A stretch of DNA of 64,000 nucleotides from Owenia fusiformis (GCA_903813345.2 CAIIXF020000011.1:1946571-2010570), one strand, 5' to 3'; shown: positions 11,057-21,441, counted from the first letter of the stretch. The notes: generated from the sequence alone by a model not told the origin. Translations and numbers: made by a program.

Positions 11057-11232
11057 CAGGCCCGTAGCCAGGGGGGTTCGCAGGGTTCTTTCAAAATCAT
11101 GCAGTTTTTCACCATTTTGAGCACTTTTCAAGTGATTTTAGCCATATTTGGGCCAAAATTGTCTAATGTGAACCCCCCCTGGAAATTTTTGAAAACTGAA
11201 CCCCCCCTTGGCAAATCCTGGCTACGAGCCTG
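11057..11232 (+). mobile_element. MITE family 1 copy, split at its last 3 bp by the Harbinger insertion
   Basis: Starts CAGGCCCGTAGCCAGG and ends CTGGCTACGAGCCTG. The 5-bp target duplication GTCTA is at 11052-11056 on the left, but on the right it appears only after the Harbinger-type element, at 18970-18974 following CTG. Two other copies have perfect 5-bp duplications (24452-24614, CCTGA; 37154-37350, ATAAC). Confidence 0.85.
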
Positions 11233-11649
11233 AGGCCTCATTATCCGGTCGACGCACCGCAAATCGCAATCGCAACGTAAATATTTAGCGAATCGTACGC
11301 AAAACGATATTATGAGGTCATCTCAAAGGCACTCTAGCGCAAATTCATTGCCGTTTTGCGTCTTTAGCGCAAATCGCAGTTTTCTTATTACACGGTAGAC
11401 GCATCGCTATTTTCATTTCGCATCGCAAATACACTGCTAACCGCACGCAAATTGGTATTATGCAGTCATCGCACAGTTGCGTCCACGTAAAGCAGTTGAT
11501 TTTTATGTCGCAAACTCCACTTTATTTGCGGCATCCCTGACCCTGCCGCAATATAAATCGCAAACTTATCATCAAGAATCTTGATAGTTTTCCTATTTAA
11601 ATTAACATTATCGTTGTAGAAATCTAGGAAGTGCCCTTTGAGACATCCA

Positions 11650-11910
11650 ACTAAAAATAGGTTGAAAAACATTAGAGACACAAATAACCAAATCAAGTCT
11701 GAAAGTGCACGATTAAGCTACCTTGGTTTTGTGATTTTATGCTACAGGTTGTATGCAAATGATAAATGGAGATATATTCGGGGTATCCCAACCTACTGTT
11801 TCGAACATTGTTGCTGAGGTATCGGCGGTTTTCTCTAGGTAGGCTATATCAGTCGGACTAATTACAAAGACACCGTGTCTTGTTTTCAAGATGGGCTGCC
11901 TTCCAGTGAC
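11650..11910 (+). pseudogene. Harbinger (HARBI1-like) transposase fragment, broken
   Basis: Frame from 11717 reads ATLVL-stop-FYATGCMQMINGDIFGVSQP (to about 11796) and on through TVSNIVAEVSAVFSR to 11838. This is the HARBI1-type 'LRFYATG ... GD.FGVSQ.TVS.IV..V' block, with the usual Arg codon CGA changed to TGA. Further stops (TAA at 11714, TAG at 11839) and a degraded continuation (AYISRTNY...) follow. There is no DDE domain. Confidence 0.7.
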
Positions 11911-11952
11911 AGATCTAGATTTTCGCAAGATATATATAGGTTATGTAGTGGG

Positions 11953-12093
11953 AGGGATTCAATATGGGTTTTATTATGATGGACAATATGATATTTACCG
12001 AGAGCCCGGAGGGTCAGGGGGAAATACCAAATTGTCCCTCACAATATGTGAAATATCAAATTGTCATGAGGAATAAACCCATATTTAATCCCG
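11953..12093. repeat. Palindrome family B, copy 2
   Basis: GGGATTCAATATGGGTTT at the left pairs with AAACCCATATTTAATCCC at the right. The centre CCCGGAGGGTCAGGGGG recalls the GGGACCGNAGGGACCGAGGG centre of the other copies. It lies inside the Harbinger-type element. Confidence 0.65.
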
Positions 12094-12245
12094 ACCAGTA
12101 AATTAGCTTTTTATTCCATGATATTCAGAACTGTCTTCATAAAATCATTAGTTAGATTTTTCTATGAAAAAATGGTATATTTAATCAAGAAAATATGACT
12201 TAGCTTTATGATATTTTTAAATATAAAAAAATTATTGTACATGTG

Positions 12246-12404
12246 TGTAATAGTTGGACAAATATATCAGACATAAAAGCATGAGGCTTGAAGTATCCCA
12301 CAATGCCGTTTTTATTATGACAACTTCCGGAACTTCCGGTTGTGACAAAACACAATATCACAATCACAATCATAGTGTATGATACAGTTATACATATTGT
12401 TACA
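12246..12404 (-). repeat. 3' LTR of the retrotransposon
   Basis: 159 bp, no difference from the 5' LTR found by eye. Followed on the outer side by the ATGTG duplication at 12241-12245. Confidence 0.95.
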
Positions 12405-12420
12405 CCCTCCTTTCTTTAAA
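12405..12420 (-). promoter_or_regulatory. Polypurine tract
   Basis: Minus strand TTTAAAGAAAGGAGGG directly against the 3' LTR, the expected plus-strand DNA primer. Confidence 0.8.
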
Positions 12421-12837
12421 AAAAAACAAGTGAAAGCCAAACATGTTATAGTGAAAATGACAATGTGATATATAAGCACTAGCCTATTAATCAGCCAAGT
12501 AAATAAAATGTAAAGTATTATCTGTAAGCCTTGTACAGCAATGTATGAAAACAAATAAAGTCTCTTTACACAATAAGTCTCTTTTGTGTACTTTATAGAA
12601 CATGTATAGAACTTAATTACACAAAAATGTGCTTATCCATCTGAGTTTATCTCAATGTCAGATTCAATGTTATGATGGATACCTGTCTTTTTTTTTTTTT
12701 TACTAGATAAAGTGTCTATACTCAAGTCTAATTAGACCTTGAATGCAACAAAGCAAAGTTAACACAAAAAAAATATACTACATGTATGTATACATAGTCT
12801 ATCATAAAGTCTATTGACTTTTAAAATACATGCAATT

Positions 12838-15800
12838 TCAGAACTTTTCAATGAACCTATCAGGTGGCTTTGATATCCTGCTAGATCTCCTAATAACTGG
12901 CTGGGAGATTGGTTGACTAGGAGCATTAGGGTTAACTTGGGGCTTTGAACTATGGGACTTTGGACTTGAACTTAGGAGCATAGGCTGGACTGGGGCATTT
13001 ACTTGGGAAGGAGCATTGACAGAAGGCATAGCATCTAAATATTCTTGCATATATGGATCATCTTCTGGTGAATATGGTTTGATGTTAAAAGTCTCTGAGG
13101 TTTTAAGAAGATCCACTCTGTCTCTCCTGTATATAACACCTGTCTCAGTCTTAATCTTGTAAGACCTTGCTGTTTCCTTACTTAGTACTTTAGCTTTTGT
13201 GTCCCATGATTTACTTCTGATTTTAACTCTTACAGTATCACCTATGTCTAAGTTCGGCAATACTTTGGCTGTTTTATCATAATTCTTTTTCTGTTTTGTT
13301 TTAAGTTCTAGTTTTTTCTTTACAGTTTCATTCTCAGGTAGACTTTCACAACTTGGTAATTTTGTTTTTAGCTTTCTACCCATCAATAACTCTGCAGGAG
13401 ATTTACCACATTCAAGAGGGGTTGTCCTATATGCTAGGAGCGCTAGATAAGGATCTTTGCCATCTTTTATAGCTTTCTTAAGTAGTGTTTTGATGATCTT
13501 CACTCCATTCTCAGCTTTACCATTGCCCTGACTATGGTAAGGACTCGAAAATGTCAAGTTGAATTCATAATCTTTGGCAAACTTCTCGAATGTTGAACTT
13601 GAGAATGGACTACCATTGTCAGCTCTCATTGTACTTGGAATCCCATGTCTAGCAAACATGGATTTAGTGTGTGTGATAATTGTATTGCTGGTCATTGAAT
13701 TCAGTAAGGCCATTTCTGGATAATTTGAGAAATAGTCTATGATAACAAGATAGTTCTTTCCATACAAATGGAATATATCTCCAGCTACTTTCTCCCAAGG
13801 AGTTGTGGTATTATCACCTGTGACCATTGGCTGCTTCTGCTGCTTATATCTAAATGTCTGGCATGTTTCACATCGGTTGACCATATCAGTTATGTCCTGG
13901 CTAATGTTTGGCCAATAAAATGTTTCTCTGGCCATGCGTCTACATTTTTCAATACCTAAATGTCCTTCATGTAAACGACTTAACATTTCAAATCTCATGG
14001 ATTTTGGTATTACAATACACTTGTTTCTGAGTAGAAGTCCATTAACAACTGTAAGTTCATCTCTCATTTGAAAGAACTTTCTCTCTGGGCACTTATTTGT
14101 AGGCCATCCATTTAATACATAGTTCATGATTGTGGGTAAATATGGATCCTTAGCAGTTTCCATGGCAATTTCTCTCAATTTCACATCAGAGTAGGGTAAT
14201 GATTTGACAACATTATTTACTGAGATATTAACTTCATCATCAATTGAAGTGTCAATAGTGTTCATATTAGACATCATTTTGGCTCTGCTGAGTGTATCTG
14301 CAATATAAAGTTCCTTGCCTGGTACATATTCAATGATATAATCATAGCGTTGAAGCTTTAACATGAGTCTTTGAATTCTAGGTGTCATGTCATTAATGTT
14401 CTTTTGACTTATGTTAATTAATGGCTTATGGTCAGTTCTCAGTGTTATTTTGGAACCCATTATGTAATCATGGAATTTCTGACATCCAACTACAAGTCCG
14501 TAACACTCCTTCTCAATCTGGGCCCACCTTTGCTGAGTTTCAGTCAGGCTTTGATATGCATAGCTGACTGGCTTCCAATTTCCATTGTGATTCTGCCATA
14601 AGGCACAACCAATAGAGCTTTTACTGGCATCAGTTGAGATTTTTGTGTCTAGTTTAGGATCAAAATATGCTAGGACTGGTTCAGTGGTTAACATTCTTTT
14701 AATTTCATGGAATTCTCTGTTATGTTCACTGGTCCATTTCCAATCAACATCTGATTTAAGTAGATTCCTCATATGTGTTGTTTTATGAGATAGATTAGGC
14801 AGGAATTTCCCTAGGAAATTAACTGTTCCCATTATTCGTTTCAGATCAGTTTTACACTCTGGTTCTTTCATGTTGATTATTGCCTCTATCTTCCGAGTAT
14901 CTGGCTTGACTCCTTCAGCTGTGAGTATTTCTCCCAGAAACTTGATAGACTTCACTCTGAATTTACACTTTGACTTATTCAGTTGTACATTATTTTGAAC
15001 TAATCTCTCCATCACTTGAGATAGAGTCTTATCATGTTCCTCAACTGAACGTCCCCAGATAACTATGTCATCGATATTTACATTGACATTATCAATATTC
15101 TCAATCACATGTTCCATTGCTCTTTGAAACACTTCAGGTGAAGCATTGAGTCCATAAGGCAATCTCTGATAACAGTACCTTCCCCAAGGGGTATTAAATG
15201 TTGTATACAATTGAGACTCCTCATGCAGACTCATCTGCCAAAAGGAAGTACTAGCGTCCAACTTAGAAAATATAACTGCTCCTTTCATGTCAGCAAGAAT
15301 ATGTTCCTTTTTAGGCATAGGGTAATGCTCACGTTTAATACACTTATTGAGATCCTTGGGATCAATACATATTCTGACACGATTATTGTCCTTAGGCACA
15401 ACAACCATTGAATTGACCCAATCAGTTGGCTTGGTTACCTTCTTGATAACATGCTGTGTCTCCATTTTGTCAAGCTCCTTTTTAACTATACTCTTTAAAT
15501 GGACTGGGACTCTACGGGGATGATGGATTATTGGGGTTGAGTTATCTTGCAGTACAATTTTGTATGTGAATGGCATGGACTGTGCAGGTAAGGTGTCTGA
15601 AAATACATTAGGATATTTAGCCATGATATCATCTACATGTACATCATTCACAGAATCAGTAGTATTTACAACATAGACTCTCTTGAGTAAACCTAATCTC
15701 AAACATGCTGAATCTCCAAGAATGGAAACTCCCTTATTTACAACAATGAAATGCACTCGATATTTGACCTTTTTGACATAAACATCGCAAGTACATTGAC

Positions 15801-16299
15801 CTCTATGAGATATAACTTGACCATTGTAATCTCTTAGTGTGATTTTTGAAGGTACAATTTTTGGTTGACATTTTAGACTTTTATAGTCATCATATGAAAT
15901 CAAGTTAGCTTTTGAACCTGTGTCAAGAGTAAGTGGTAAGATTACATCATTTACAGTAAGTGGAACGATCCACTGTGACTTGTTACCAAAACTCTCAGAT
16001 TCAGTCTGAGTTGTGTGAACTGGCATATCATTCACACTTTGTATGTTGTCTTCAACTGGCATGTCTTGTGTAGCTGATGAATTCTGTCCTGAAATAGAAG
16101 AATTGTCAATGTTCAACAGCGTCTCACTTTGTAGGTTGCCATCTATAGACATGGTTTGTGTAGTTGACGAAATCTGTCCTGAAATAGAAGGATTGTCATT
16201 GTTCATCAACGTCTCACTATGACAAATGCGAGTATTAGGTATCACTTTGCCTGAAATAGAGTGCTGTTTGTGGTATGATAACCACGGCTCACGCAGCAC
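12838..16299 (-). CDS. pol: Pol polyprotein of the LTR retrotransposon (protease, RT, RNase H, integrase)
   Basis: 1153 codons, open. Protease active site DTG at about 126-128. RT has LPYGLNASPEVFQ, then NIDD at about 408-411 in place of the usual Y/F-x-DD. RNase H: TDAS (about 556), a Glu helix and RTDHKPL (about 621). Integrase: HHCC zinc site (His777, His780, Cys810, Cys813) and a DD35E triad (Asp841, Asp894, Glu930). An SH3-like C-terminal segment follows. Residues 28-57 and 58-87 are an internal duplication (SETL...SISGQ...). The frame is -1 relative to gag, so expression probably needs -1 frameshifting. The stated start is only the frame opening, not a true ATG. Confidence 0.92.
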   Translation of the reverse strand: MLREPWLSYHKQHSISGKVIPNTRICHSETLMNNDNPSISGQISSTTQTMSIDGNLQSETLLNIDNSSISGQNSSATQDMPVEDNIQSVNDMPVHTTQTESESFGNKSQWIVPLTVNDVILPLTLDTGSKANLISYDDYKSLKCQPKIVPSKITLRDYNGQVISHRGQCTCDVYVKKVKYRVHFIVVNKGVSILGDSACLRLGLLKRVYVVNTTDSVNDVHVDDIMAKYPNVFSDTLPAQSMPFTYKIVLQDNSTPIIHHPRRVPVHLKSIVKKELDKMETQHVIKKVTKPTDWVNSMVVVPKDNNRVRICIDPKDLNKCIKREHYPMPKKEHILADMKGAVIFSKLDASTSFWQMSLHEESQLYTTFNTPWGRYCYQRLPYGLNASPEVFQRAMEHVIENIDNVNVNIDDIVIWGRSVEEHDKTLSQVMERLVQNNVQLNKSKCKFRVKSIKFLGEILTAEGVKPDTRKIEAIINMKEPECKTDLKRIMGTVNFLGKFLPNLSHKTTHMRNLLKSDVDWKWTSEHNREFHEIKRMLTTEPVLAYFDPKLDTKISTDASKSSIGCALWQNHNGNWKPVSYAYQSLTETQQRWAQIEKECYGLVVGCQKFHDYIMGSKITLRTDHKPLINISQKNINDMTPRIQRLMLKLQRYDYIIEYVPGKELYIADTLSRAKMMSNMNTIDTSIDDEVNISVNNVVKSLPYSDVKLREIAMETAKDPYLPTIMNYVLNGWPTNKCPERKFFQMRDELTVVNGLLLRNKCIVIPKSMRFEMLSRLHEGHLGIEKCRRMARETFYWPNISQDITDMVNRCETCQTFRYKQQKQPMVTGDNTTTPWEKVAGDIFHLYGKNYLVIIDYFSNYPEMALLNSMTSNTIITHTKSMFARHGIPSTMRADNGSPFSSSTFEKFAKDYEFNLTFSSPYHSQGNGKAENGVKIIKTLLKKAIKDGKDPYLALLAYRTTPLECGKSPAELLMGRKLKTKLPSCESLPENETVKKKLELKTKQKKNYDKTAKVLPNLDIGDTVRVKIRSKSWDTKAKVLSKETARSYKIKTETGVIYRRDRVDLLKTSETFNIKPYSPEDDPYMQEYLDAMPSVNAPSQVNAPVQPMLLSSSPKSHSSKPQVNPNAPSQPISQPVIRRSSRISKPPDRFIEKF

Positions 16300-17429
16300 T
16301 GATAAGTCCGAAACCTTGAGTCATTACTGGTGCGTGCAGGTATATGCATTATATCACCTAGTGGCTGGCTGATATCCTGAGTCTTAGGGATTGATGTATC
16401 AGATATAGGTGCGTCAATATGATTATCCATAGGAATCATGTTTATGTCTGTTTCACAACATACTGGTAGACTAGCATAGTCTGTACTGTCAGTATTAGTG
16501 ATAGCGTCTGTGATTGTGGGAGTATCGACAATGCCTACGAATAATGTACTACATTCATCTGTAGAATCTGAATCGTATTCACGGTCTGTACTTTCTGAGT
16601 CAGTCTTTTCATTAATGACCCTGACGTGACGTTTCTGGACCTTCTTACTAGACTTTCTATCATATTTCCTCGAACGATTTTGGCATACCTTTGCGGAATG
16701 ATTTTTCCTGCCACAAGCTGCACATTTGCGTCCATATGCAGGACATTTCTTAGGTTTATGACATGTTCCACACCAATGGCAATTGTTTATTATCTTAGGC
16801 TGTGTCTCAGTATGAGTCTTACATGCACTTTTCACCACACTTACAGTAGAGTGTTCATGTTTAAACGCCTTCATCTGGAGCTTTGTCTGCTCCGCCGAAA
16901 TACACATCTTAATGGCTTTCGATAAATCCAATTCCTCTGTGCGGAGAAGTCGTTCTCTTAAATGATCGTCACTCACACCAAGTACTATTTGATCTCGTAA
17001 TATACTGTCTGACAAATCATGATAGTTACATGTTACGATTTTGAGCCTTAGATCCGCCAAATATTCTTCAAACGTTTCCTCGTTTGACATTGTTCTGACA
17101 CGAAAAACGTACCTTTCATAGGTTTCATTTTTCCTTGGCGTACAATAGTCTTTAAATTTTTGAACAACATCATCATACTTGGATTTGTCATTACCTTCTG
17201 TAGGGTTGCCATCGCCATCCACAACCCATTTAAAATGTTTATATCTCTGGATTGCTGCACTTCCTGCTGTCATTAATAATAATCCGATTTTTCTTGTATC
17301 AGGCATATCTCCTCCAATGGCACATAGATATATTTCAAATTCGGAAATGAAATTTTCCCAGTTTTGAGAAATCCGAGTGTCAAAATCCAACTTTTCCGGT
17401 CGAGGAATGAAGTCTGCTGAAGTCGCCAT
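16242..17429 (-). CDS. gag: Gag-like protein of the LTR retrotransposon
   Basis: 395 codons, open, starting MATSADFIPRPEKLDFDTR about 94 bp inside the 5' LTR boundary. A helical capsid-like region (about 20-190) is followed by two zinc knuckles: CX2CX3HX4C at about 217-229 and CX2CX4HX4C at about 236-249. A basic stretch and a Ser/Asp/Thr-rich tail come after. The end overlaps the pol frame. It packages element RNA. No breaks seen. Confidence 0.9.
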   Translation of the reverse strand: MATSADFIPRPEKLDFDTRISQNWENFISEFEIYLCAIGGDMPDTRKIGLLLMTAGSAAIQRYKHFKWVVDGDGNPTEGNDKSKYDDVVQKFKDYCTPRKNETYERYVFRVRTMSNEETFEEYLADLRLKIVTCNYHDLSDSILRDQIVLGVSDDHLRERLLRTEELDLSKAIKMCISAEQTKLQMKAFKHEHSTVSVVKSACKTHTETQPKIINNCHWCGTCHKPKKCPAYGRKCAACGRKNHSAKVCQNRSRKYDRKSSKKVQKRHVRVINEKTDSESTDREYDSDSTDECSTLFVGIVDTPTITDAITNTDSTDYASLPVCCETDINMIPMDNHIDAPISDTSIPKTQDISQPLGDIMHIPARTSNDSRFRTYQCCVSRGYHTTNSTLFQAK

Positions 17430-17504
17430 ATCTAATCAGTATGTCAAACTGTAGAGAATAATACACTGTATACAGATAATATATCCTTTTTGCGTGATAA
17501 TGTT

Positions 17505-17523
17505 CTTTTCATCCGCAGTACCA
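17505..17523 (-). promoter_or_regulatory. Primer-binding site
   Basis: Immediately inside the 5' LTR the minus strand reads TGGTACTGCGGATGAAAAG. The TGG fits pairing with a tRNA CCA end. I cannot assign the tRNA. Confidence 0.6.
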
Positions 17524-17682
17524 TGTAATAGTTGGACAAATATATCAGACATAAAAGCATGAGGCTTGAAGTATCCCACAATGCCGTTTTTATTATGACA
17601 ACTTCCGGAACTTCCGGTTGTGACAAAACACAATATCACAATCACAATCATAGTGTATGATACAGTTATACATATTGTTACA
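17524..17682 (-). repeat. 5' LTR of the retrotransposon
   Basis: 159 bp, on the plus strand TGTAATAGTTGG...ATATTGTTACA, with TG...CA ends on both strands. Same sequence as 12246-12404. Contains a short direct repeat CTTCCGGAACTTCCGG. Confidence 0.95.
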
Positions 17683-17926
17683 ATGTGTAACATAAACACA
17701 TCAACATCAACACATTCAGCAATACATAAGCATTTTTGTCTGTGTCAGAGCGATGATGATAAAACTGGAATTCGTTTTTCACATAAGAACATCATTTTAG
17801 CATGCTATATCGAGATCGACCCAACTGATTGAAAGAGGAAGCTTTGTTTGGCAAAAATTTTCAATTACGATTTTTTTCTCAATATCAAAAATATTCCCGG
17901 TTATTCATCGGGAATTAGTAGTATCA

Positions 17927-17994
17927 TGGGATAAATAGAGATTATCCTATATGAGGTTCAGGATATTGAACTATAGGATGATCTGTTTATCCCA
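17927..17994. repeat. Palindrome family D copy
   Basis: TGGGATAAATAGAGATTATC at the left pairs with GATGATCTGTTTATCCCA at the right. The inner part matches, reversed, the fragment at about 4250-4290. Confidence 0.6.
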
Positions 17995-18244
17995 TACAAA
18001 TCTTGGTCATTTTGTTCACGCTGTTCAATTGGCCGGAGTTCAGAAAATGTCCAACCAACCGTAAGAATTCATTTAGAATAGCCTGATTTTCAGATATTCG
18101 TCCACATTTATTTCTGAAATCCTTGTTTAACAGGGATACGCTCATTTCCTTCCTTCAAACAGATCGCAATTGTCTGCCTTTTCTCCATTAACGTTTACAG
18201 TAATTATGCGCATGTTACAAAAATGAACCAATATGCGAACGGCG

Positions 18245-18670
18245 ATTATGACGTCAGCGGGCAGATATACTATATCTGCCCGCTCAGAGCGGGACGTATA
18301 GCTATATCTGACCGCTGATGAAAATATATAGAGGTTATTTAATGGGAGGTTTTTGATACAGGGTATATCTGAGGGAAATACAATATATCAACCCGAGGGA
18401 CCGTAGGGACCGAGGGTTGATATATTGTATTTACCGAGGGATATACCCTGTATCAAAAATCGAGCATTTAATAACTGATTTATTCTATACTTAGTAGATT
18501 GTGAGGAATAATAGCAAAGTCCCCTGGCTCAGTATCTACTCCCTGAATTTATGACGTCGTAGATCTGCTGAGCGGGAGATATATATATCTCCCGCTCACG
18601 TCACATATCAGTTATTAATTCCCGCATGTTATATACCTATAACACTACTAAGTATGGAATAAAAGTTTTT
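18245..18670. repeat. Composite of nested palindromes (families B and C)
   Basis: 18255-18320: GCGGGCAGATATA/TATATCTGCCCGCTC and GAGCGGGACGTATA. 18334-18475: family B copy 3, a 142-bp hairpin (TTTTTGATACAGGGTATA ... TATACCCTGTATCAAAAA, centre GGGACCGTAGGGACCGAGGG). 18565-18600: GAGCGGGAGATATA/TATCTCCCGCTC. Outer arms TTTATTCTATACTTAGTAG (18477) and CTACTAAGTATGGAATAAAA (18649) enclose part of it. All of this lies within the right half of the Harbinger-type element. Confidence 0.75.
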
Positions 18671-18974
18671 ACAAACCAGCTTTATGTACCTATAACACGT
18701 CCAAGTATGGGATTGACACATCCGCACTGGCGTAAACATATACATAGACATTAAAAAATCGATAAATCTATTTTGAGCTCTAAGTTTAAATTTCCCGCGT
18801 TTCCAATTTATTTGCGATTAGCATACTGTTGCGTCTGCGTTGCGTCTGCGTTAGCGTGAAGCACGTAATACGACGCAAACCATGATTTGAGCTTGCGAAT
18901 AATGTTGATTCGCAAGCGCAACGCAAATCGCAACGCTAATTTAGCGCTGACCGGATAATGAGGGCTCTGGTCTA

Positions 18975-21125
18975 TAACTTTAGTCTGAGTATGCTGGATA
19001 AATTAAAGATGGCCATTTTGGACTACAACCATTGAAAAAACATATGAAAAACGGTTTGTAAAGTCTAGCTTAATGTCTACGCATTTCCAGCCAAACCATT
19101 TGATGGATCATTTTGAAATCGATATGCTTTTGAGGTAGTAGTCTACAACTGATATGTTTTGGACATGCTAAATGAAATTTTTAAATGGCCATTTTATTTT
19201 TAGGCTTGAAATAGTCTCTTCAACTGATTAGTGTTGAACATTCAGCATTGAAAATCTCTATAATTATGATCACTCATTGGTAGGGGCATGTTGTACATTA
19301 TGTTTGCGTCCTTGTTTTTTGTATCTTTCTTATTTGATACCATTGACCCTCAGATTATACTTAACATATCTTAAAAATTGATTTTCTTACGATTGCATGT
19401 TTCATTGGACTGTACTCAGTGAAATAACTGTAGATAGCTGTAAAAAAATGATTAGCTCGATTGAAGGCCTGTAAAAAATACAATGGCGATGATTAAAGGT
19501 TATTCATCTTTTGAACACTCAAAGCATGACTTTGGTTGAACTATAAAAAAACTTTTTTTTGTATTTCAATGTATACCTCGGTTAAGTACATTGATGGAAG
19601 ATTGGCAAGGCTAACTGCAGTTTCAAGGACGTACACTAACTGTTTTAAATATACATTTAGTGTTGATATTCAACTTGCTTCTACATTAGTGATACAATTT
19701 CTGGAGATAATCCCATCCCTCTGGATTGGGATGGGACAATCCCTGCACAGTGGTCCATCAATTGGCTCTTGAAAAATTCAGAAAATTCATTTACTTTTTT
19801 CATTTATTAGTATATATTTAAACCTTGTCATAATAGAATTTTGAAATTAAAAGTGAACCAACAGCCTCTTTTTTAACCCGAGTGTCCCATCCTGATTTTT
19901 GTCCATTGACATATCTGTTTCACAAAAGTTACTTTTTCACTTATGCTGAAAAAAGGGAGTCATTGAAAATAAGAAAATTTAGTTTCATACTTGATTGATT
20001 GCTCAACCCTTTTTAGGCATATTAATATGTTCCGCGTGTTACACATCTTTTGTTTTGAATACTAGTCAACATTTTTTGATTTAAATGAAAGGCAATTTAA
20101 GTGTCAATTTAGCTAAATTAAATTGTGTTTTTTCAGGATTATTAAAAGGTTAACTTGCTGTTTTTTTGCTTTCTTCCTAAAGTTGTTCTAAATAGATTCA
20201 CCTGTTATATTAAATTTTCCTATTTTCACACAGTAATGTAGAAAGGTATGGTAAAGCATAAGGAAAATATAATATTACATTTTCACCTTATGATGCTGTA
20301 ATCTTATATAATCTTCTTAAGCTTAAAGTGAATAAGATTGTCAGTATCATATTAAACCATGACATGATCTAATTTCTTCCAAGCTTTTAAGATGAGCTCA
20401 GATCACATTCAAATGTGAGGCAGTAGAAATGCCCTTTATGGGTGATTACGCCGTGATTAACAATTGTAATTTATTTAATGATGTAAAGAAATAAATGAGT
20501 ATTTATTAAAAAAAAAAATCAAATGTGGCTCGTAATATCAGAGCATCTCTGTGGGCCGTACAGTCTGTCTGTACTATCCCTTAGAATTGCGATCACAAGC
20601 TTTAGATAGTGTAGCCAGCAATTGTCAAGGGGGTGCAATATTTTGGGATTGCATCAAACTGTGAGCGAAGGAGGGAGGTACGGGGCTCACCTATAGAATT
20701 TTAATAAAATTTACAGTGTAAATTGTGCAAGCATTATCAGATTATTTTGTTTATGTTTTTTTAACAAATTTTACAAAATTGCTTTTTTCTTTTTTTGAAG
20801 GAATTATGGGGAGGGGGGTTGCAATTGCATCTATCGTACCCCTTGGCTAAGCCCATGCTCTGGTAAATCATTATGTCAGAGCATGTTTCTGGTGAAATAA
20901 AAATATGTTATGAATATCAAAATTGAGTATTAGTAGCAATATCAAGGAGATGCTATTGAACATCTTGATATAACATATTATGTATATATACTTATACTTA
21001 TCTAAAATTGATTGTTAGGTAATTCAGTACCCCCTGTCCAAATAATTACTGTGATAATAACTACCTTTGGCATGAACTGTTGTGACCTACATATGAGTTT
21101 GGCTCCAAAATAAATGCAATTGTAA
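18975..21125. other. Non-coding stretch
   Basis: AT-rich, no convincing exon or protein-like frame. 20630-20860 has a G/C-run segment (GGGGGTGCAAT ... TTGCAATTGCATC ... CCCCTTGGCTAAGCCC) that looks like another degraded interspersed repeat. Confidence 0.5.
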
Positions 21126-21126
21126 T

Positions 21127-21410
21127 GACCAGTAGATAGGAAGTTGCTACTACGGGTGTTTCATAAGCAGCAGGCAATGTAGGCGGTTTTCACCAGTTGT
21201 TTTCACAAAATCGCTTGTTGTTTTTTAGCGACTTTTCCATGTTATACTTATGATTTCCATTCATTTTGACCATGGATAGGAAGTTGCTACTACGGGTGTT
21301 TCATAAGCAGCAGGCAATATAGGTGATTTTCACTGGTTGTTTTCACAAAATCGCTTGTTGTTTTTTTAGCGACTTTTCCATGTTATATTTATGATTAATT
21401 CATTTTGCTT
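21127..21410. repeat. Tandem duplication, about 150-bp unit
   Basis: Two near-identical copies of GATAGGAAGTTGCTACTACG...TTAGCGACTTTTCCATG (from about 21135 and 21277). A third partial copy, GGTAGGAAGTTGCTACTGC, is at about 21856. Confidence 0.85.
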
Positions 21411-21441
21411 GCTGTTTTCTTTTATTTAGCCTGTTGTTAGA

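Larger units (their letters stand above)
12246..17682 (-). mobile_element. Full-length Ty3/gypsy-type LTR retrotransposon
   Basis: 5437 bp on the minus strand with 159-bp LTRs at both ends, identical by eye, and a perfect 5-bp target duplication ATGTG (12241-12245 and 17683-17687). It has a primer-binding site next to the 5' LTR, a polypurine tract next to the 3' LTR, and open gag and pol frames in the order protease, RT, RNase H, integrase. There is no envelope frame in the 430 bp after pol and no chromodomain. CCHC Gag wording (CHWCGTCHKPKKC) recalls invertebrate K02A2.6-like/Mag-related elements. Identical LTRs and undamaged frames indicate a very recent insertion. Confidence 0.95.
11233..18966 (+). 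mobile_element. PIF/Harbinger-type DNA transposon remnant, with LTR element inside
   Basis: Inverted ends AGGCCTCATTATCCGGTC (left) and its match AGCCCTCATTATCCGGTC (right, reverse strand), flanked by a 3-bp duplication CTG (11230-11232 and 18967-18969). The subterminal regions are dense in GCGCAAATCGCA-like motifs on both sides. A broken Harbinger transposase helix-turn-helix fragment lies at 11650-11910. 7734 bp in total, about 2.3 kb without the LTR retrotransposon and its duplicated ATGTG. The nuclease domain is missing, so the copy is dead. Confidence 0.8.

Noticed and set aside
11737-11928. 63-codon minus-strand frame
   Set aside because: Shadow of the broken plus-strand Harbinger transposase fragment.
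17524-17682. Considering the retrotransposon a retrovirus with env
   Set aside because: Only about 430 bp of non-coding sequence lies between pol and the 3' LTR; no envelope-like frame.
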